Origin: Hymenobacter negativus
Lineage (GTDB): Bacteria > Bacteroidota > Bacteroidia > Cytophagales > Hymenobacteraceae
Direction: 5' to 3'
Assembly: GCF_017571495.1 (NCBI RefSeq)
Contig: NZ_JAGETZ010000004.1
Coordinates: 372,001 to 436,000, forward strand
DNA length: 64,000 nt
A program made the position numbers and the translations under genes. The number at the start of each line of letters is the position of its first letter. The first letter of the stretch is position 1. The notes under the pieces were generated by a model. The model saw only the letters and a program-made list of their open reading frames with translations. It had not been told where the DNA came from and did not search any database. Positions 16,906 to 26,636 of this stretch are shown in pieces.

Positions 16906-17964
16906 CTACTTGGCCATTTCCTCACGCCGCAGCCGGTTTTCGCGCCGAAACACCTCCATTAGCACCAGGAAATACGACACCAGCAGTGGCCCCACCACCA
17001 GCCCGATGAGCCCAAAAATCTCCACGCCCAGCACCAGGCCCACCAGCGTTACCAGTGGGTGAATGTCGCCCATGCGCTTGGCCAACATAATGCGCAACAA
17101 GTTATCCACATTGATAATCACAATGACACCCACCAGCAGAATGCCAATGGCCTGCCCATTGTGCCCCTGTGAAAACTGATACAGCGCCGCCGGCCCCCAC
17201 ACCAACGGGGTACCCAGAACGGGTAGAAACGCCATAAAAAACGCCACCACGCCCCAGAACAGCGCATCGGGCACCCCAAAAATCCACAGCGTCAGCCCCG
17301 TCAGAATGCTTTGCACCAAGGCTACTAATACCTGCCCCAGCACGTTGGCATTCACATTGTTTTTCAGCGACTCGCCCAGCTCCGTCAGCGTCTCATTGCG
17401 GAAAGGCAGGTAGCGGTGCAGTCCCAGCAAAAAGTACGTTTCCTGCATGAACAGGTAGTACATCGTAAACAACATCAGGCCCACAATCACCAGGAAGTTG
17501 AGCGCGCTGCTGGCCAGCGTAGGCAGCCAGCCGCTCACTTTAGCACCGCCTTGCAGCAACAGTTCCCGCACGTTCAGCTGCTCAGCTACTTTAAAGCCCG
17601 TAGCAGCCTCTATCTTATGCACCACCGTTAAAATCTGCTCCGGGTTCTTGGCAAAGGTCACCAGCCGGTCGAGCAGCAGGGAGCTCAGCGCGTAAAACGG
17701 TACCACCAGCACTACCACCGTCACCAGCAGAATGCCAATGGTAACCAGCCGCCGATTCCAACGGCGCCGGTGCACCAGCGCCACCCACCACGGCCGAAAC
17801 ACCACAAACAGGATGGCTGCGGCCAAAAAAGCCGTCAGGTACTGCGCCAAACCAAACAGCATCAGCCCCGCCAGCGCCAGGATGGAGCACACAAGCAGTA
17901 CGTAGCGCTGCCGCGGCGTATAAATATTTTCGACGGCCGTGAATGGAGTCCGAGTCTCTTTCAT
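16906..17964 (-). CDS. AI-2E family transporter (TqsA/PerM-like membrane protein)
   Basis: A 352-residue protein with the AI-2E family layout: paired N-terminal helices (residues about 20-65), a helix near 75-100, a long central soluble part (about 105-200), and a C-terminal block of helices with FWGVVAFFMAFLPVLGTPLVWGPAALYQF and DIHPLVTLVGLVLGVEIFGLIGLVVGPLL, both diagnostic. Family members have been linked to autoinducer-2 export or to ion/sodium-proton transport; the substrate here is unknown. The start at 17964 (MKETRTPF) is chosen over an ATG at 18036 that would run into the terminator shared with atpC. It is transcribed toward the PLP-enzyme gene 57 nt away. Confidence 0.85.
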   Translation of the reverse strand: MKETRTPFTAVENIYTPRQRYVLLVCSILALAGLMLFGLAQYLTAFLAAAILFVVFRPWWVALVHRRRWNRRLVTIGILLVTVVVLVVPFYALSSLLLDRLVTFAKNPEQILTVVHKIEAATGFKVAEQLNVRELLLQGGAKVSGWLPTLASSALNFLVIVGLMLFTMYYLFMQETYFLLGLHRYLPFRNETLTELGESLKNNVNANVLGQVLVALVQSILTGLTLWIFGVPDALFWGVVAFFMAFLPVLGTPLVWGPAALYQFSQGHNGQAIGILLVGVIVIINVDNLLRIMLAKRMGDIHPLVTLVGLVLGVEIFGLIGLVVGPLLVSYFLVLMEVFRRENRLRREEMAK

Positions 17965-18043
17965 GAAAAGGTTAGTAAGCGCAACAGCGCATGTAGCTAT
18001 ACGACAATATCGGAGTTGCGCCGTTTGTAAAGACATAAAAAAA

Positions 18044-18067
18044 CCGTTCCTGCTGAGCAGAAACGGC
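18044..18067 (-). terminator. Terminator after atpC
   Basis: CCGTTCCTGC (18044-18053) pairs with GCAGAAACGG (18057-18066), one mismatch, flanked by A7 on the left and T7 on the right, so it works in either direction. It ends the atpDC operon and insulates the AI-2E gene. Confidence 0.8.
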
Positions 18068-18092
18068 TTTTTTTATTAGAACTGATGTAGCG

Positions 18093-18338
18093 TTAGGCCA
18101 AAGCGCCTTCAGCCAGCACAATCACATTGTTGCGCAGTACTTCCACCACGCCGCCTTCAATGCGGATAACCTCACGGCCACTGCCGCTGGTCAGGGTCAC
18201 GTCGCCGGCCTTGAGCGCGGCAATCAGCGGGGCGTGGTTATTCAGCACTTCAAACGAGCCATCGGCCCCCGGGAAATGGGCCGACGTTACTTCGCCTTCG
18301 AAGACCTTGCGGTCGGGGGTGATGATTTCTAAGTGCAT
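18093..18338 (-). CDS. atpC: F0F1 ATP synthase epsilon subunit
   Basis: An 81-residue protein consisting of only the N-terminal beta-sandwich of epsilon: MHLEIITPDRKVFEGEVTSAHFPGADGSFEVLNNHAPLIAALKAG, then GGVVEVLRNNVIVLAEGA. The helical C-terminal domain found in E. coli epsilon is absent, as is usual in Bacteroidota. It couples the central stalk to the c-ring and beta subunits. It lies downstream of atpD in a two-gene unit apart from the rest of the ATP synthase genes, the standard Bacteroidota arrangement. A large stem-loop separates it from atpD. Confidence 0.95.
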   Translation of the reverse strand: MHLEIITPDRKVFEGEVTSAHFPGADGSFEVLNNHAPLIAALKAGDVTLTSGSGREVIRIEGGVVEVLRNNVIVLAEGALA

Positions 18339-18344
18339 TTTATT

Positions 18345-18435
18345 TTAGCTATTAGCTTTCAGCTGTTAGCTATTAGCTTCTTCTGCTAACGCCTTTATAA
18401 AAGCTAACAGCTAACAGCCAATAGCTAACAACTAA
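18345..18435. repeat. TAGCTAT/TAGCTGT repeat forming a large stem-loop inside the atpDC operon
   Basis: Left arm 18345-18379 (TTAGCTATTAGCT..., 35 nt) and right arm 18401-18435 (AAGCTAACAGCTAACAGCC...) are imperfect reverse complements around a 21-nt centre. The unit TAGCTnT recurs about every 7-13 nt. It fills the atpD-atpC gap. A smaller relative (AGCTAATGGCTACTAGCC) lies before the RND pump gene at about 59556. Confidence 0.7.
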
Positions 18436-18439
18436 ATAA

Positions 18440-19966
<1,527 letters not shown>

Positions 19967-19986
19967 TTATGCAGTTTTTCAGGCCG

Positions 19987-20017
19987 CAAAATTACGGTAG
20001 GGGCGTCGTTTTTCCAA
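19987..20017 (-). promoter_or_regulatory. atpDC promoter: TTG-N20-TAATTTTG
   Basis: On the minus strand TTG (20017-20015), 20 nt, TAATTTTG (19994-19987). The start would be near 19981, leaving a leader of about 36 nt before atpD. Confidence 0.7.
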
Positions 20018-20157
20018 CCATAACGTTTGCACTGGGTGGCGCCGAACAGAAGTTTCTTTCAGCACCTTATTCCATGAAAATCAGATGCAAACCACCGTCA
20101 AGCATCTTTCCAGCCCACTGCCAAGCAAATTTTCTCCAGATTTTTTTCACCAAAAAC

Positions 20158-20187
20158 TTGCGCTGAATATTTCCAGCCGTACATTTG
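20158..20187 (+). promoter_or_regulatory. tRNA-Gln promoter: TTG-N19-TACATTTG
   Basis: TTG at 20158-20160 and TACATTTG at 20180-20187, 19 nt apart. Start expected near 20193, about 28 nt before the tRNA. Confidence 0.75.
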
Positions 20188-20220
20188 CACTCCCAAACGG
20201 CACGTAGCCCGCCGGGAAAT

Positions 20221-20293
20221 TGTCCGATGGTGTAACTGGCAACACGCTTGATTTTGATTCAAGAAAGTCCAGGTTCGAGCCCTGGTCGGACAA
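20221..20293 (+). tRNA. tRNA-Gln (anticodon UUG)
   Basis: A full cloverleaf can be drawn. The acceptor stem TGTCCGA (20221-20227) pairs with TCGGACA (20286-20292), the D stem is GTGT/ACAC, the anticodon stem CTTGA/TCAAG encloses the loop TTTTGAT with anticodon TTG, and the T arm is CCAGG TTCGAGC CCTGG. The discriminator base is A; CCA is not encoded. It has its own promoter and terminator. Confidence 0.97.
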
Positions 20294-20314
20294 CGACAAA
20301 GCTCGAGTAAACGA

Positions 20315-20357
20315 AAAGGCGCTGGCTTCTCCAATTCCCGGAGAGGTCAGCGCCTTT
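20315..20357 (+). terminator. Terminator after tRNA-Gln
   Basis: AAAGGCGCTGGCTTCTCC (20315-20332) pairs with GGAGAGGTCAGCGCCTTT (20340-20357), with two mismatches, followed by CGCTTTTT. Confidence 0.85.
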
Positions 20358-20439
20358 CGCTTTTTCCACTTTTCGCATTTTCACCGGCCCCACTCCCTTT
20401 GGCCTTCTGCACACCAACTCATTATTAGTACCTTCCCCT

Positions 20440-21366
20440 ATGAAACAGGTCAAAATATTCGCCGGCAGCGCTTCTCGTGAGCTTGGCGAAAAAATTGCCG
20501 CCTCCTTCGGCACCTCGCTTGGCAACCTTTCGCTCCAGCGCTTCGCCGACAATGAAATGGGTCCGAGCTTTAATGAAAGTGTGCGCGGCTGTGAAGTATT
20601 TCTGGTACAGAGTACCTTTCCGCCCGCCGAGCACCTCATGGAACTCATGCTGATGGTGGATGCCTGCAAGCGGGCCTCGGCCTACAAGGTCAACATTGTG
20701 ATGCCCTACATGGGCTATGCCCGGCAAGACCGCAAAGACAAGCCCCGCGTGAGCATCGGGGCCAAAGTGGTGGCCAACATCATCCAAAGCGTGGGTACCG
20801 ACCGCCTGATGACCTGCGACCTGCACGCCGGCCAGATTCAGGGCTTCTTCGATATCCCGGTCGACCACCTCGACGGAGCTACCGTTACGGCCCCATACAT
20901 CAAGTCGCTGAACCTGGAGAACCTCATTTTTGCCTCGCCCGACGTGGGCGGCGTGGTGCGCACCCGAGCCTTCGCCAAGAAGTTTGGGGCCGAGATTGTG
21001 GTCTGCGATAAGATGCGTGTGCGGGCCAATGAAATTGCCTCGATGCAGGTGATTGGCGACGTGAAGGGCATGGACGTGGTATTTGTAGATGACATGGTGG
21101 ATACCGCCGGCACCATCTGCAAAGCGGCCGAGTTGGTGATGGAACGCGGCGCTAACTCGGTGCGGGCCGTCATCACGCACCCGCTATTGAGCGGCCCGGC
21201 GCATGAGCGCATCCGTGCCTCTGCCCTCACCGAGCTGATTACTACTGATACTATCCCGTTGCGCGAACAGAATGATAAAATCCGGGTGATTTCACTGGCC
21301 CCGCTCTTTGCTGCCGCCATCCGCAACGTGGTAACGCACGAGAGCATCAGCTCGCTGTTCGTGTAA
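20440..21366 (+). CDS. prs: Ribose-phosphate pyrophosphokinase
   Basis: A 308-residue PRPP synthetase (ribose-5-phosphate + ATP to PRPP + AMP), feeding nucleotide, His and Trp synthesis. Landmarks are VKIFAGSASRELGEKIA at the start, the ATP site GYARQDRKDKPRVSIGAKVVAN (about 93-115), the metal site CDLHAGQIQGFFDIPVDHL (about 127-146) and the PRPP loop VVFVDDMVDTAGT (about 214-226). A TACCTTCC box lies 3 nt before the ATG, a variant of the close-spaced -7 boxes seen elsewhere in this window. Monocistronic with its own terminator. Confidence 0.97.
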   Translation: MKQVKIFAGSASRELGEKIAASFGTSLGNLSLQRFADNEMGPSFNESVRGCEVFLVQSTFPPAEHLMELMLMVDACKRASAYKVNIVMPYMGYARQDRKDKPRVSIGAKVVANIIQSVGTDRLMTCDLHAGQIQGFFDIPVDHLDGATVTAPYIKSLNLENLIFASPDVGGVVRTRAFAKKFGAEIVVCDKMRVRANEIASMQVIGDVKGMDVVFVDDMVDTAGTICKAAELVMERGANSVRAVITHPLLSGPAHERIRASALTELITTDTIPLREQNDKIRVISLAPLFAAAIRNVVTHESISSLFV

Positions 21367-21436
21367 AATCGCCTTTCATTAGGAAACGCTGCCGAAGCAA
21401 CCCGTGCTCCGAAAGTGACTGACCTGATAGTGTGAT

Positions 21437-21466
21437 AAGCCCCGGTACCAGATGGGACCGGGGCTT
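21437..21466 (+). terminator. Terminator after prs
   Basis: AAGCCCCGGT (21437-21446) and ACCGGGGCTT (21457-21466) pair perfectly around a 10-nt loop, followed by TCTGG. Confidence 0.75.
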
Positions 21467-21647
21467 TCTGGCTAATACCAAAGCTTATCATTTTCAAAGA
21501 GAGCTTGCCACCACTATGGATTATCCGCTGATAGCAGGACGAATCACTTCGGCAGCACCTCCCAATGACAGGGCAGCTTCAAATCAGAACTTTGGCACAA
21601 TTTTGTAGAATAGCCTTCCCACACCGGAACCTTTTTCTGCAAACGTG

Positions 21648-22712
21648 ATGCACAAGCTCTACACCTCCGCCCTACTCTTTTTCGCACTGCTGCTGCTCGG
21701 CAGCTGCGCCTCATCGGTGCATATCCGGGCGCTGGCACCGGCGGCCGTGCCCATGCCGGCCAATCTACAAAGCGTTGCCACGGCCAATCGCATTATCCCA
21801 TTGTCGCGCCGTGATAAGTTTTTCGATGTGCTCGAAGGTGCGTTCACCGGCGAAGGTGTAGGCGTGGACCGCGCCGGAGCAGACGAGTGCGTGAACGTGG
21901 TAGGCCAGGCGCTGGCCAACAATAGCTACCGCTTTAAAGTGACGCAGGCGCAACTGCAGCTGCTGGGCCGGGGCCGCGAGTTTTTTCTGCCGCCGCTGGC
22001 ACCGCGCTACATTCAGGACCTGTGCCGTCGCACCCAAGTCGATGGCTTGGTGGTGCTCGAAGCCTTCGACTCAGACATGGCTTTGAGCCACACCAACGGC
22101 ACGCGTACCGTGAAAGACAAAGAAGGCAAGGAACACCAGGTGCCCACGGTGCACGTCGAAATGGTGATGAAGGTGGTAACCGGGTTCCGCACCTACGGCG
22201 CCACCCAAGGCTTCGTGCTCGACCAGGCTCGGCAAGAAGACCAGCTCGTATTTACCGGCAACGGCGATAACTACCGCGACGCCCTCCGCCAGCTGCCTCC
22301 ACCCGAGGAGTGCATTCGCCGGGTGGCCCAGCGCGCCGGCGATGGCTACGCCCGCCGCATCGCCCCTTCTTACATTGAGTTCAACCGCGATTTCTTTACC
22401 TCGGCTAAAAAGGACGAGCTAGTGAAGCAGGGGGCCCAGCGGGCTGAGGCCGGCGACTGGGCCGGGGCCGAAACTGTGTGGCAGCAAGCCGCCCGTAACC
22501 TGCACCCCCAGGTTGCTGGCCGCGCTTTCTACAACTTAGCCGTAGCCAGCGAAGTGAAAGGTGACCTGCCCGGCGCAATTGATTGGGCGAAGAAATCAGC
22601 TTTCACTTGTAATAACTCGCAGGCCCGCTCCTATCTGCGCATCCTCAACGACCGGCTGCGGGCGCAGGAGTTGGTGCGGGAGCAGTTGAAGAGTGTGCCG
22701 AAGATGGAATAG
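21648..22712 (+). CDS. DUF6340-like lipoprotein with TPR-like tail
   Basis: A 354-residue lipoprotein. The signal peptide ends in the lipobox LLLGSC (Cys near 20). The middle contains ALANNSYRF, FLPPLAPRYIQDLCRRTQVDGLVVLEAFDSD and a block on a variable loop (SHTNGTRTVKDKEGKEHQVP), as in the Bacteroidota family DUF6340. The C-terminal part (RAEAGDWAGAETVWQQAARNLHPQVAGRAFYNLAVASEVKGDLPGAIDWAKKS) reads as two TPR-like repeats, suggesting a scaffold at the envelope. Function unknown. ATG at 21648 is preferred over the GTG at 21645. Confidence 0.75.
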   Translation: MHKLYTSALLFFALLLLGSCASSVHIRALAPAAVPMPANLQSVATANRIIPLSRRDKFFDVLEGAFTGEGVGVDRAGADECVNVVGQALANNSYRFKVTQAQLQLLGRGREFFLPPLAPRYIQDLCRRTQVDGLVVLEAFDSDMALSHTNGTRTVKDKEGKEHQVPTVHVEMVMKVVTGFRTYGATQGFVLDQARQEDQLVFTGNGDNYRDALRQLPPPEECIRRVAQRAGDGYARRIAPSYIEFNRDFFTSAKKDELVKQGAQRAEAGDWAGAETVWQQAARNLHPQVAGRAFYNLAVASEVKGDLPGAIDWAKKSAFTCNNSQARSYLRILNDRLRAQELVREQLKSVPKME

Positions 22713-22808
22713 CGTTTAATATTGGCTTACGCTCAGATAGCGCCTCGGCTCATCAGGACTTCAACAGCAATTCTGTGTAACGCACTGGTTTTTCAGCCAA
22801 TTTCACGC

Positions 22809-22816
22809 TACCTTTG
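22809..22816 (+). promoter_or_regulatory. rplY -7 promoter box TACCTTTG
   Basis: Exact TAnnTTTG. The -33 region has only TGG at the expected distance. Transcription would start near 22822, at the foot of the leader hairpin. Confidence 0.6.
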
Positions 22817-22817
22817 C

Positions 22818-22853
22818 GGCCCGTTTGCCGTCTACTCTGGTGGCAAACGGGCC
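22818..22853 (+). promoter_or_regulatory. Leader hairpin of rplY followed by a U-run
   Basis: GGCCCGTTTGCC (22818-22829) and GGCAAACGGGCC (22842-22853) are exact reverse complements around a 12-nt loop, and ATTTTTA follows. It lies in the expected 5' leader of rplY, 31 nt before the ATG, so it looks like an attenuator-type or protective hairpin. Confidence 0.6.
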
Positions 22854-22883
22854 ATTTTTATCATCCCCAAAACCACTTCCTTT

Positions 22884-23456
22884 ATGAAAAGCCTCGAGAT
22901 TGTAGGGTTTAAAAGAGCGAATCTCGGTAAAACGGACGCCAAGGCATTGCGCCTCGACGCTCAAGTACCGTGCGTATTGTATGGCGGCAAAGACACCGTG
23001 CACTTCTCCGTGCCCGCTATCCTGTTCCGCGAGTTGTTGTACACGCCGGAGGCGCACATCGTGGACCTGAACGTCGAAGGTACCCTGTACCGTGCCATCG
23101 TGCAGGACGCCCAGTTCCACCCCGTAAACGAAATGCTGCTGCACGTTGACTTCCTGGAATTGCAGGAAGGCAAAGAAGTGAAAATGGAAATCCCCGTGAA
23201 ATACGTGGGCGTTTCGCCCGGCGTACTGGCCGGCGGCAAATTGGTGAGCAAGCTGCGCAAAGTGAAAGTGCGTGCTGCCGCTGAAAACCTGCCTGACTTC
23301 GTAGAAGTAAACATCAGCGAGCTGGAGCTTGGCAAATCCATCAAAGTGGGTGCTGTGAAGCCTGAGAACTATACCATTCTCACCAACTCGGCTGCTCCTA
23401 TTGCTACCATCACCATCCCGCGTGCGCTGAAAGGCGAAATGGCCGGCAACAAGTAA
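22884..23456 (+). CDS. rplY: 50S ribosomal protein L25/general stress protein Ctc
   Basis: A 190-residue two-domain L25 (TL5/Ctc type) that binds 5S rRNA. The N-terminal part MKSLEIVGFKRANLGKTDAKALRLDAQVPCVLYGGKD is the 5S-binding beta barrel; the C-terminal domain holds VDFLELQEGKEVKMEIPVKYVGVSPGVLAGGKLVSKLRKVKV. The start at 22884 matches the family; an upstream in-frame ATG at 22722 would read through the promoter and leader hairpin. It precedes pth, a common Bacteroidota and wider bacterial pairing. Confidence 0.95.
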   Translation: MKSLEIVGFKRANLGKTDAKALRLDAQVPCVLYGGKDTVHFSVPAILFRELLYTPEAHIVDLNVEGTLYRAIVQDAQFHPVNEMLLHVDFLELQEGKEVKMEIPVKYVGVSPGVLAGGKLVSKLRKVKVRAAAENLPDFVEVNISELELGKSIKVGAVKPENYTILTNSAAPIATITIPRALKGEMAGNK

Positions 23457-23458
23457 GA

Positions 23459-23690
23459 CCACAGATTAAGCAGGTTTTAATAGATTAAACGAATTTTTGT
23501 GGTTTCAGAATTTTTCGTTTTTCGACCCTAATTTGCTTTCTACTGGCTTATGGCTCATAAAAAAACCGTCCCTTCCGGACGGTTTTTTTATGAGCCATGT
23601 CATTGGTCACTCTTATTTTGCAGCTCATACCGCGTGTTTCAGGCGCTACAAAAATTCCATATAATCCATTAAAACCTGCTTAATCTGTGG
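23459..23690. repeat. Nested palindrome filling the rplY-pth gap (CCACAGATTAAGCAGG arms)
   Basis: Left arm 23459-23502 (CCACAGATTAAGCAGGTTTT...TTTTTGTGG) is mirrored by the right arm 23646-23690 with about seven differences over 44 nt. The terminator 23550-23598 sits inside. The left arm begins 2 nt after the rplY stop and the last bases of the right arm contain the GTG start of pth. Similar CCACAGATTAA repeats are common in Bacteroidota intergenic DNA. Confidence 0.75.
23550..23598. terminator. Perfect 22-bp terminator between rplY and pth
   Basis: ATGGCTCATAAAAAAACCGT plus CC (23550-23571) and its exact reverse complement (23577-23598) with a 5-nt loop; symmetrical A7 and T7 runs make it bidirectional. 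Confidence 0.85.
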
Positions 23691-24256
23691 CTAAGATTCT
23701 GGTTCTCTGCCTGGGCAACATTGGCCCCGAATACGCTGATACGCGCCACAACATCGGCTTTATGGTAGCCGATTACCTGGCGGCGAAATTTGACGCGCCG
23801 CGTTTCGAAATAGGCCGTCATGCCTTCACCACTGAGTTCAAGCACAAGGGCCACACGTATGTGCTGGTCAAGCCTACTACCTATATGAACCTCAGCGGCA
23901 AAGCAGCCGCGCACTGGCTGGCTACGCTCAAAATAACGGCCGAAAATATGGTAGTCGTGACCGATGACCTTGCCCTCCCCTTTGGCAAGCTGCGGCTCAA
24001 AGGCCAGGGCTCGGCTGGTGGCCACAATGGCTTGAAAGACATTCAGGCCACGCTGGGCACCGACGTATACGCTCGTCTGCGCTTCGGCGTGGATGCAAAT
24101 TTTCCCAAAGGCCGGCAGGTAGACTATGTATTGAATCCGTTTTCAGCGGACGAGTTAATTGAATTGCCGACGCGCATCGAAAAAGCCGCCGATGCTGTTT
24201 TGGCCTTTGGTACCATGGGCCTGGAGCGGGCCATGAATATTGTGAACGTGAAGTAA
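23687..24256 (+). CDS. pth: Peptidyl-tRNA hydrolase
   Basis: A 189-residue enzyme that releases tRNA from prematurely dropped peptidyl-tRNA. Active-site positions are all present: N11 in LGNIGPEY, H21 in TRHNIGF, the KPTTYMNLSG motif (Met/Asn), the Asp in VVTDDLALPFGKLRL, and the Asn in GSAGGHNGLKD. The start is a GTG at 23687 (no ATG fits), and it lies in the final bases of a dispersed repeat arm; the distance from start to LGN agrees with the family. Because a strong terminator lies between rplY and pth, pth probably needs a promoter within the repeat. A hairpin related to the GTACCCC family begins right at its stop. Confidence 0.93.
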   Translation: MAKILVLCLGNIGPEYADTRHNIGFMVADYLAAKFDAPRFEIGRHAFTTEFKHKGHTYVLVKPTTYMNLSGKAAAHWLATLKITAENMVVVTDDLALPFGKLRLKGQGSAGGHNGLKDIQATLGTDVYARLRFGVDANFPKGRQVDYVLNPFSADELIELPTRIEKAADAVLAFGTMGLERAMNIVNVK

Positions 24257-24343
24257 AAGCGAGTACCCCAGCGTTTCTCTTCGGTCCAGATGAACGGTTG
24301 TCGTTCGTCGGTGCCAAAAGGAAACCCTGGGGTACTTGCTTTT
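24255..24343. terminator. Long hairpin at the pth stop, between convergent pth and metG
   Basis: A 30-nt left arm (24255-24284, containing GAGTACCCCAGCGTTTC) pairs with 24314-24343 (GAAACCCTGGGGTACTTGC) with a few mismatches; A4 and T4 runs end it. It overlaps the pth TAA. The GTACCCC core, size and 3'-end position resemble the hairpins at 9303 and 63329, but the inner sequence differs. Confidence 0.65.
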
Positions 24344-24361
24344 CTAATTTCTGCTATTGCG

Positions 24362-26404
24362 CTAAGCCACGCTGCTGCCGTTGCGCACCGGTTTACTGGG
24401 CTGCATCAGTGCCAGGCTGCCATCTGCGTTTTCAGCCATGAGCAGCATGCCCTGGCTTTTAATGCCTTTGATTTCGCGTGGCGCAAGATTCAGCAATACC
24501 TGTACCTGCTGGCCAACCAGCGCTTCCGGAATAAAATACTCGGCAATACCGCTGACGATAGTACGCTCTTCCAAACCTAAATCAACGGTGAGTTTGAGCA
24601 GCTTTTTGGTCTTGGCTACTTTCTCGGCGGCCACGATGGTGCCGATGCGCAAATCCATCTGGCCGAAATCATCAAACGAAACATCATCCTTAGCCGGCGT
24701 GACGGGCGTACTGGCAAGCTGATTTTCTTTTTTGGTATCGAGCAATTTCTGAACCTGCGTCTCTACCACTGCATCTTCAATTTTAGCAAAAAGCAAGGCG
24801 GGCTCCTGCATCTGATGGCCTACACTCAGTGCGTTGGAACGTCCGGCACTGGCCCAATTGCCCAACTCCAAGTTGAGCATTGTGGCAAGCTTCTGGGCCG
24901 ATTCCGGCAGGAAGGGCTCCAATAGCGGCGCTAGCGCCGCGGCAATTTGCAGGGATACATTCAGCACTGTGCCGGTCCGGGCGGCATCGGTTTTGATGAG
25001 GTGCCAGGGTTGCGTTTCAGCCAGGTATTTATTACCGAGGCGGGCCAGATTAATTACTTCAGCCAGCGCGTCACGGAAACGGTAATTTTCAACTAGCTCG
25101 CCAATTTTAGCGGGAAACTCCGCTAATTGGGTGAAAGCATCTTGGTCAAGCTCCGTTAATTCGCCTAATTCCGGCACTTTGCCTTCGAAAAATTTGTGCG
25201 TGAGCACAGCAGCACGATTCACGAAATTACCGAGCGTAGCAACTAATTCATTGTTGTTGCGGGCCTGGAAATCCTTCCAGGTGAAGTCGTTATCTTTCGT
25301 TTCGGGAGCATTGGCACACAACACGTAACGTAATACGTCGGCCTGGCCGGGAAAATCGGCTAAATACTCATGCAGCCACACTGCCCAATTTCGTGAAGTG
25401 CTGATTTTATCGCCTTCCAGGTTCAGGAATTCATTAGCAGGCACATTATCCGGCAAAATAAATTCGCCATGCGCTTTCAGCATTACCGGAAAAATGATGC
25501 AATGGAAAACGATGTTGTCTTTCCCAATGAAATGCACCAGTTTGGAATCCTTGTCTTTCCAATACGTTTCCCACTCATCGGGGAAAGCCTCTTTAGTGGC
25601 CGAGATATAGCCAATAGGCGCATCAAACCACACGTAGAGTACTTTACCATCGGCACCGGGTACTGGCACTGGCACGCCCCAGTCCAGGTCGCGCGTAACG
25701 GCCCGGGGATGCAGACCCTGGTCAATCCAAGACTTGCACTGGCCGTACACGTTGGTTTTCCAGTCGTTTTTATGGCCGTCAATTATCCATTCGCGCAGCC
25801 ACGGCTCATATTGGTCGAGCGGTAAAAACCAGTGCTTGGTATCGCGCAGAATAGGTTGCGCGCCACTGAGCATGCTGCGCGGATTAATTAATTCGGTTGG
25901 GCTGAGCGAGGTACCGCAGCGCTCGCATTGGTCGCCGTACGCATTTTCATTGCCACAATTCGGACATGTACCGACGATGTAGCGGTCGGCGAGAAATTGT
26001 TGGGCCTTTTCGTCGAAATATTGCTGCGTGGTTTGCTCGATGAATTTTCCTTCATCATTCAGCTTGGTAAAAAACCCACTGGAAACTTCTGCATGCGTAG
26101 CCGATGATGTGCGCGAATACACGTCGAACGACACGTTGAAATCCTTAAACGAATCACGAATCAGGGCGTGGTATTTATCTACCACTTGCTGTGGCGTAAC
26201 GCCTTCTTTTTGAGCTCGAATGGTGATAGGCACACCGTGCTCATCAGAACCACAGATAAACTTAACATCGCGGCCAGCCGAGCGCAGGTAGCGTACATAA
26301 ATATCAGCGGGTAGGTAAACACCAGCTAAATGCCCGATGTGTACCGGACCGTTGGCGTAAGGCAGCGCAGCCGTAACTGTGTAACGCTTAGGAACAAAAG
26401 ACAT
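24362..26404 (-). CDS. metG: Methionyl-tRNA synthetase with C-terminal tRNA-binding domain
   Basis: A 680-residue enzyme. The N-terminus [30 protein letters not shown] carries the HIGH motif, a zinc knuckle [18 protein letters not shown] lies near 142-160, the KMSKS equivalent is [12 protein letters not shown] near 335, then the anticodon-binding helical domain. Residues about 565-680 are a Trbp111-like domain ([58 protein letters not shown]). The start at 26404 matches the family; the ATG at 26413 adds three residues. Codon use is somewhat AT-richer than in neighbouring genes. It converges on pth. Confidence 0.97.
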   Translation of the reverse strand: MSFVPKRYTVTAALPYANGPVHIGHLAGVYLPADIYVRYLRSAGRDVKFICGSDEHGVPITIRAQKEGVTPQQVVDKYHALIRDSFKDFNVSFDVYSRTSSATHAEVSSGFFTKLNDEGKFIEQTTQQYFDEKAQQFLADRYIVGTCPNCGNENAYGDQCERCGTSLSPTELINPRSMLSGAQPILRDTKHWFLPLDQYEPWLREWIIDGHKNDWKTNVYGQCKSWIDQGLHPRAVTRDLDWGVPVPVPGADGKVLYVWFDAPIGYISATKEAFPDEWETYWKDKDSKLVHFIGKDNIVFHCIIFPVMLKAHGEFILPDNVPANEFLNLEGDKISTSRNWAVWLHEYLADFPGQADVLRYVLCANAPETKDNDFTWKDFQARNNNELVATLGNFVNRAAVLTHKFFEGKVPELGELTELDQDAFTQLAEFPAKIGELVENYRFRDALAEVINLARLGNKYLAETQPWHLIKTDAARTGTVLNVSLQIAAALAPLLEPFLPESAQKLATMLNLELGNWASAGRSNALSVGHQMQEPALLFAKIEDAVVETQVQKLLDTKKENQLASTPVTPAKDDVSFDDFGQMDLRIGTIVAAEKVAKTKKLLKLTVDLGLEERTIVSGIAEYFIPEALVGQQVQVLLNLAPREIKGIKSQGMLLMAENADGSLALMQPSKPVRNGSSVA

Positions 26405-26636
26405 AATTAACAAAAAAAGGATGGCCCAAGAGAACGTAGTCGATTTAAATAGACTGCCGCTTAATTAGCCTCTGACAAAAAGAAATAACAGAAAAAAAGC
26501 AGAACCAAATCAACAAAAAAACTATGCAAACCGTTTGACGCTTAATTGATTTTATATTTGAGCGGAGGCTTTTTATTATTGCATCAATTGGTCCCAACTT
26601 TCCTCTCTTTCACCTTAACTAAACAATTTTTTTCAG

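Noticed and set aside
21645-21647. GTG start for the DUF6340 lipoprotein
   Set aside because: An ATG follows directly at 21648 and gives a normal lipoprotein signal.
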